Positions 60,182 through 64,000 of a DNA stretch of 64,000 bases are shown here, in pieces. The stretch is from assembly GCA_902625365.1 (NCBI GenBank), contig CACOAX010000004.1, forward strand, positions 1 through 64,000, written 5' to 3'. Positions within the stretch are counted from its first letter, which is position 1. Every line of letters begins with the position of its first letter. The DNA comes from an uncultured Alphaproteobacteria bacterium. Its GTDB lineage: Bacteria > Pseudomonadota > Alphaproteobacteria > HIMB59 > GCA-002718135. The position numbers and the translations under genes are program-made. Under the pieces are notes generated by a model that worked only from the letters and a program-made list of their open reading frames with translations, was not told the origin of the DNA and searched no databases.

Positions 60182-62819
60182 TTGCAGTATCTTGCTCTTT
60201 TATCTCTATTGCTTTTTCAAGATCAACAGAAACTAATTGTGATACACCTTTCTCAGGCATGGTAACACCAAATAATCTATTTACTCTTGCCATTGTCATT
60301 CTATGATGAGTTATAACTAAGAATTTTGTTGAAGAAGTTTTAGCTATTTCCTCAACTAAGGAACAAAATCTATCAACATTAGTATCATCTAATGGAGCAT
60401 CAACCTCATCGAGCACACAAATTGGAGCTGGGTTTGATAAAAATACAGCAAATAATAATGATAATGCTGTAAGAGCTTGCTCACCACCAGAAAGTAAATT
60501 TAGATTTTGTAATTTTTTTCCAGGAGGACTAGCAAATATTTCTAAACCAGCTTGAAGAGGATCTGATTCATCTGTAAATTTAAGGTAAGCCTTGCCACCA
60601 CCAAACAACCTAGTAAATAATTTTTGAAAATTTTCATTAACTATTCCATATGCAGCAAGTAAACGTTGTCTACCTTCTGTATTAAGTGAGTCAATTGCTT
60701 CTCTTAGTTTTGCAATTGCACTTAAAAGGTCACTTTGATCTTTCTTTATCGTATTTACTTTTTCTTCTAACTCTTTGGATTCTTGTTCTGCAAGAAGATT
60801 AACACCACCTAAACGTTCTTGCTCAGCAATTAGTCTTTCTAATTTTTTTTCTAAATCATTAGTCTCACCTAAAACTTTATTTGGATCAATTTCTCCAATA
60901 TTGTAAAGTTCTTCTAGTTCTAAACTCAGTCGTTCTTTTACTTGAGTAGCTAATAATTTAATTGCTTCATTAATTGTATTAATTTGACCCTCAGTCCTAA
61001 TTCTCTCTTCCCTTAATTCATTTAATTTAATTTCTTCTAGTTTTAATTTCTTATTGATCTCATTAGAATTTTGTTCAGTTTGACGTAGCTGCTCAGCTAT
61101 CTGGTCATAAGAACTCTTATTTTTATCAATTAACTTTTGTATTTTTAGTTTTTCACTTGATACATCTTCTGGAACAGATTGGAGATTAGATAATTCATTA
61201 ATTAATGTATTTTGCCTTGAATTCAGTTCTTCTATTCTTTGATTTGCTTTTGCAGAGATATCATTCCATTGTTTTTCCTCTGCACTTAATTGCTTTATTC
61301 GTCTATTTTTTAATTGCTCTAATATCGCTTTAGTTGAATTATTTTGTTTACCTTTAGATACATACCCATCCCATCTCCAAATTTCTCCTAGTTTGCTCAC
61401 TATTATTTGTCCTGGTTTTAAGGTTTTTTGAATTTCTAAAACATTTTCTTTATTTTCTATTAAACCAACAAACTCTAGTTTCTTTTTCAAATTATCAGGT
61501 GCTTTTATCAGAGAGGAAAATTTAATAATTTCTGAATTAAAGAAAGAATCTTCCACATCTAATTTCCTCCAAAAAATACTTTGTTCTTCATCGATAGATG
61601 CAATTAACTCATCTGAAAAAACTGCAGCAATTGCTTGTTCAAGACCATCTTCAAAGTCTAGATAATCAATTATTGGATTATTATTTTTTTTATTAGAAAC
61701 ATTTTCATTATTTAGATCATCATCAGTTTGAATAAAAAGATCACCTTGCTGTTTTAAAAGTATTGATTTTTCTTCCTGCACTCTTTCAAGATTTTGTTTT
61801 GCATCTTCAAATAAAAATTTTTCTCTATCAATATCATTTTTAATTTGCTCTATACGGACTTTCGTTTCATCTAATGCAATATTTGCTCTTTCAATTTCTT
61901 TTTCTTGGTTTTCTAAACTAATAGAATATTTCTGAAGCTCAGCTGCAACCTTACTTTCTTGAAGTCTAAGGTTTGGGAGGATTTCTTGAACCTTTTCAAA
62001 TTCGATATTTATTTGTGCAACAACCTGTGTTTGATCATTTACTACATTTGTTTCAGATTGAATTTTTTCATTAGCATTTTTTAATTTATCTTTTTCATCA
62101 ATCCATTTCTTATAAAATAATCTTGCTCTTGCTTTAGTAATATCTTTCTGAATGTACTTATATCTTTCAGCTTGTTTTGATTGTTTCTTTAATATTGTAA
62201 GTTGTTCGTCTTGTGCTTTTAATACATCCTTAACACGTTCTAAGTTATTTTCAGTTGCATTTAATCGTAATTCAGCTTCATGTCGTCTTGAATGCAGACC
62301 TGTAATTCCTGCAGCTTCTTCGAGTAATGTTCTTCTTTGCTCTGGCTTAGCAGCAATAATAGCACCGACTCTACCTTGACTAACCATCGATGTTGAACGA
62401 GCACCTGTTGCTGCATCAGCAAATAGTAATTGAACATCCTTTAATCGGACTTCTTTTCCGTTTACTCTATATTCCGATCCTTCACCTCGCCATATTCTTC
62501 TTGTGACTTCAATGGTATCACTTTCATTAAAAATACTAGGTGCTTTTCTTGCTTTATTATCTAAATCTATTGAAACCTCTGCAATATCCCATGCTGGTCT
62601 ATCATCTGTACCATTAAAGATAACATCATCTAATTCACTTCCTCTCATTTGTTTCGGAGAAAGCTCACCCATAACGAATCTAAAAGCTTCAACGAGATTG
62701 GATTTACCACATCCATTTGGCCCCACGATACCCGTCAAACCATTTTCAATCAAAATTTCTGTTGGTTCAACAAAAGACTTAAAGCCTTTGACTTTAAGGG
62801 TCCTAAAATTAATCATCAA
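60171..62819 (-). CDS. smc: Chromosome segregation protein SMC (short, 882 aa)
   Basis: Walker A 'GPNGCGKSN', signature 'LSGGEQALTALSLLFA', Walker B 'ICVLDEVDAPLDD'. Confidence 0.95.
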   Translation of the reverse strand: MMINFRTLKVKGFKSFVEPTEILIENGLTGIVGPNGCGKSNLVEAFRFVMGELSPKQMRGSELDDVIFNGTDDRPAWDIAEVSIDLDNKARKAPSIFNESDTIEVTRRIWRGEGSEYRVNGKEVRLKDVQLLFADAATGARSTSMVSQGRVGAIIAAKPEQRRTLLEEAAGITGLHSRRHEAELRLNATENNLERVKDVLKAQDEQLTILKKQSKQAERYKYIQKDITKARARLFYKKWIDEKDKLKNANEKIQSETNVVNDQTQVVAQINIEFEKVQEILPNLRLQESKVAAELQKYSISLENQEKEIERANIALDETKVRIEQIKNDIDREKFLFEDAKQNLERVQEEKSILLKQQGDLFIQTDDDLNNENVSNKKNNNPIIDYLDFEDGLEQAIAAVFSDELIASIDEEQSIFWRKLDVEDSFFNSEIIKFSSLIKAPDNLKKKLEFVGLIENKENVLEIQKTLKPGQIIVSKLGEIWRWDGYVSKGKQNNSTKAILEQLKNRRIKQLSAEEKQWNDISAKANQRIEELNSRQNTLINELSNLQSVPEDVSSEKLKIQKLIDKNKSSYDQIAEQLRQTEQNSNEINKKLKLEEIKLNELREERIRTEGQINTINEAIKLLATQVKERLSLELEELYNIGEIDPNKVLGETNDLEKKLERLIAEQERLGGVNLLAEQESKELEEKVNTIKKDQSDLLSAIAKLREAIDSLNTEGRQRLLAAYGIVNENFQKLFTRLFGGGKAYLKFTDESDPLQAGLEIFASPPGKKLQNLNLLSGGEQALTALSLLFAVFLSNPAPICVLDEVDAPLDDTNVDRFCSLVEEIAKTSSTKFLVITHHRMTMARVNRLFGVTMPEKGVSQLVSVDLEKAIEIKEQDTANEL

Positions 62820-63431
62820 CTATTGTGATAATATTTTATCGATGATTTGTCTAAACTCTTTTATGTTTTTATTCCCGGAATAAAGTACTCCGTTAATAAT
62901 GAATGAAGGGGTAGAACCTATTTTATATTCTCTCTGAGCTTCCATTACACCCTCAAGTAACTGATTCTCTAATTCAACATTACTTAAACATGTATCAAAG
63001 TCCTCTTGTTGCATACCACCACTTTGCATTATTTTGTATAACTCGGACTTTGTTTTTGAATGATCTCTATTAACCCAATTATTTTGGAGTTTATAAAGGC
63101 CATTCATGTAATCATATCTTACATCTTCTGGGACGCATCTTAAAATCATACTTCCAGCAAGAGCTGGATAATTAAATGGGAAATCTCGAAAAATAAACTT
63201 AACTTTACCAGTATCAATAAACTCTTTTTTTAATTCTTCTAGAGTATCATTATGAAAATCTGCACAGTGACTACAAGACATTGAAGCATATTCTATAATT
63301 GTGATCGGAGCATTGTCTTCCCCAATATAAAAATCATTATCTTTAACATCTAGTATTGAGTTTTCAGCTGCTTTGGCATTAATAAAAAGTAGTGATAGTA
63401 TAATAGAAATAAATAAAATTTTAATTTTCAT
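62820..63431 (-). CDS. DsbA-family thioredoxin-fold protein
   Basis: Signal peptide; 'YASMSCSHCADFH' CSHC motif, 'IGSTPSFIINGVLYSG'. Confidence 0.93.
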   Translation of the reverse strand: MKIKILFISIILSLLFINAKAAENSILDVKDNDFYIGEDNAPITIIEYASMSCSHCADFHNDTLEELKKEFIDTGKVKFIFRDFPFNYPALAGSMILRCVPEDVRYDYMNGLYKLQNNWVNRDHSKTKSELYKIMQSGGMQQEDFDTCLSNVELENQLLEGVMEAQREYKIGSTPSFIINGVLYSGNKNIKEFRQIIDKILSQ

Positions 63432-63946
63432 TATTTGTCCTCAGTTGTAATTTTATTACCTAAATTTAATAGCGATTTTTTTAAATCGGAATTTTGAAAT
63501 TCTTTAACGTTTTGCTTAACAAATTCTATGTCGTCTTTATCAATTTGTTTATTTTTATTTTGTTTCATATGAGTATATTTAGGTATGTAATTTTGATGAA
63601 TTCTCAAGTCTATTATAGCTTTATAGCCAAAATAAGTATTAATTTTTTCAATTATAGTGTCCTTAAAGTGTTGAAATTCAATGGCTGCGGCTGGAGCAAC
63701 ACTCACATTTAGATAATTTTTATATACTGTCTCACCTACATCATTTTCAAAATCACGCACCCTTGAAACATTTAATGGCTCTGAATATTCTTTAAAATAA
63801 TTACCAGCAATTTCAGGCCATTTGGAGTTAATTATAAATTCTGTACGATTATATTTAGAGGAAAATTTTCTATTAACTTTCCTCAGAGTATCGCCAATAG
63901 ATTGTGGAACAAATGTTCTTTTTTGCTTTATATTTTTTTTGTCCAT
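63431..63946 (-). CDS. DciA / DUF721 family protein
   Basis: 'SIGDTLRKVNRKF...WPEIAGNYFKEYSEPLNV'; MDKKN start (63946) preferred over the upstream ORF start. Confidence 0.8.
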   Translation of the reverse strand: MDKKNIKQKRTFVPQSIGDTLRKVNRKFSSKYNRTEFIINSKWPEIAGNYFKEYSEPLNVSRVRDFENDVGETVYKNYLNVSVAPAAAIEFQHFKDTIIEKINTYFGYKAIIDLRIHQNYIPKYTHMKQNKNKQIDKDDIEFVKQNVKEFQNSDLKKSLLNLGNKITTEDK

Positions 63947-64000
63947 ATGCATAAATAATTTATAGTACCTAAATATGAAAGCAATATGTTTAAACACGAA

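Noticed and set aside
62503-62883. 126-aa plus-strand ORF antisense to smc
   Set aside because: Shadow of the conserved SMC N-terminal head domain; no independent support.

Overview
AT-rich bacterial chromosome segment, most likely from a marine alphaproteobacterium with a streamlined genome (judged from gene content and order; taxonomy not proven). Housekeeping blocks lie at both ends: tadA(partial)-xseA, lipid A/Kdo genes (lpxL-like, lpxK, waaA, DUF374, msbA), ubiA, rsmE, cytochrome c oxidase biogenesis (coxBA-ctaB-small ORF-ctaG-coxC-SURF1) and thrC on the left; rnhA, thrB, ispH, ATP synthase F0 (atpI-B-E-F'-F), a short smc, a DsbA-like gene and a DciA/DUF721 gene on the right. The centre (about 20-55 kb) is an accessory/catabolic region with two sugar ABC systems, Gfo/Idh/MocA and TIM-barrel proteins, IlvD/Edd dehydratase, SMP-30, xylulokinase, GMC and other oxidoreductases. 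Two things stand out. (1) Two paralogous ammonium transporter genes, each preceded by a near-identical leader carrying two tandem glnA-type glutamine riboswitch aptamers, a hairpin whose stem covaries between copies, and a conserved potential anti-Shine-Dalgarno strand. (2) A compact cluster (33-39 kb) of two fatty-acid-desaturase/MocD-like diiron oxygenases, a ferredoxin reductase, a Rieske ferredoxin, two divergent PanB-like proteins that have lost the canonical metal/substrate residues, and a sterol-desaturase-family hydroxylase, next to a sugar ABC importer. It resembles the rhizopine mocDEF O-demethylase but with an unexplained PanB-like pairing, and is a candidate undescribed catabolic system. 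No tRNA, rRNA, CRISPR or transposase was recognised.
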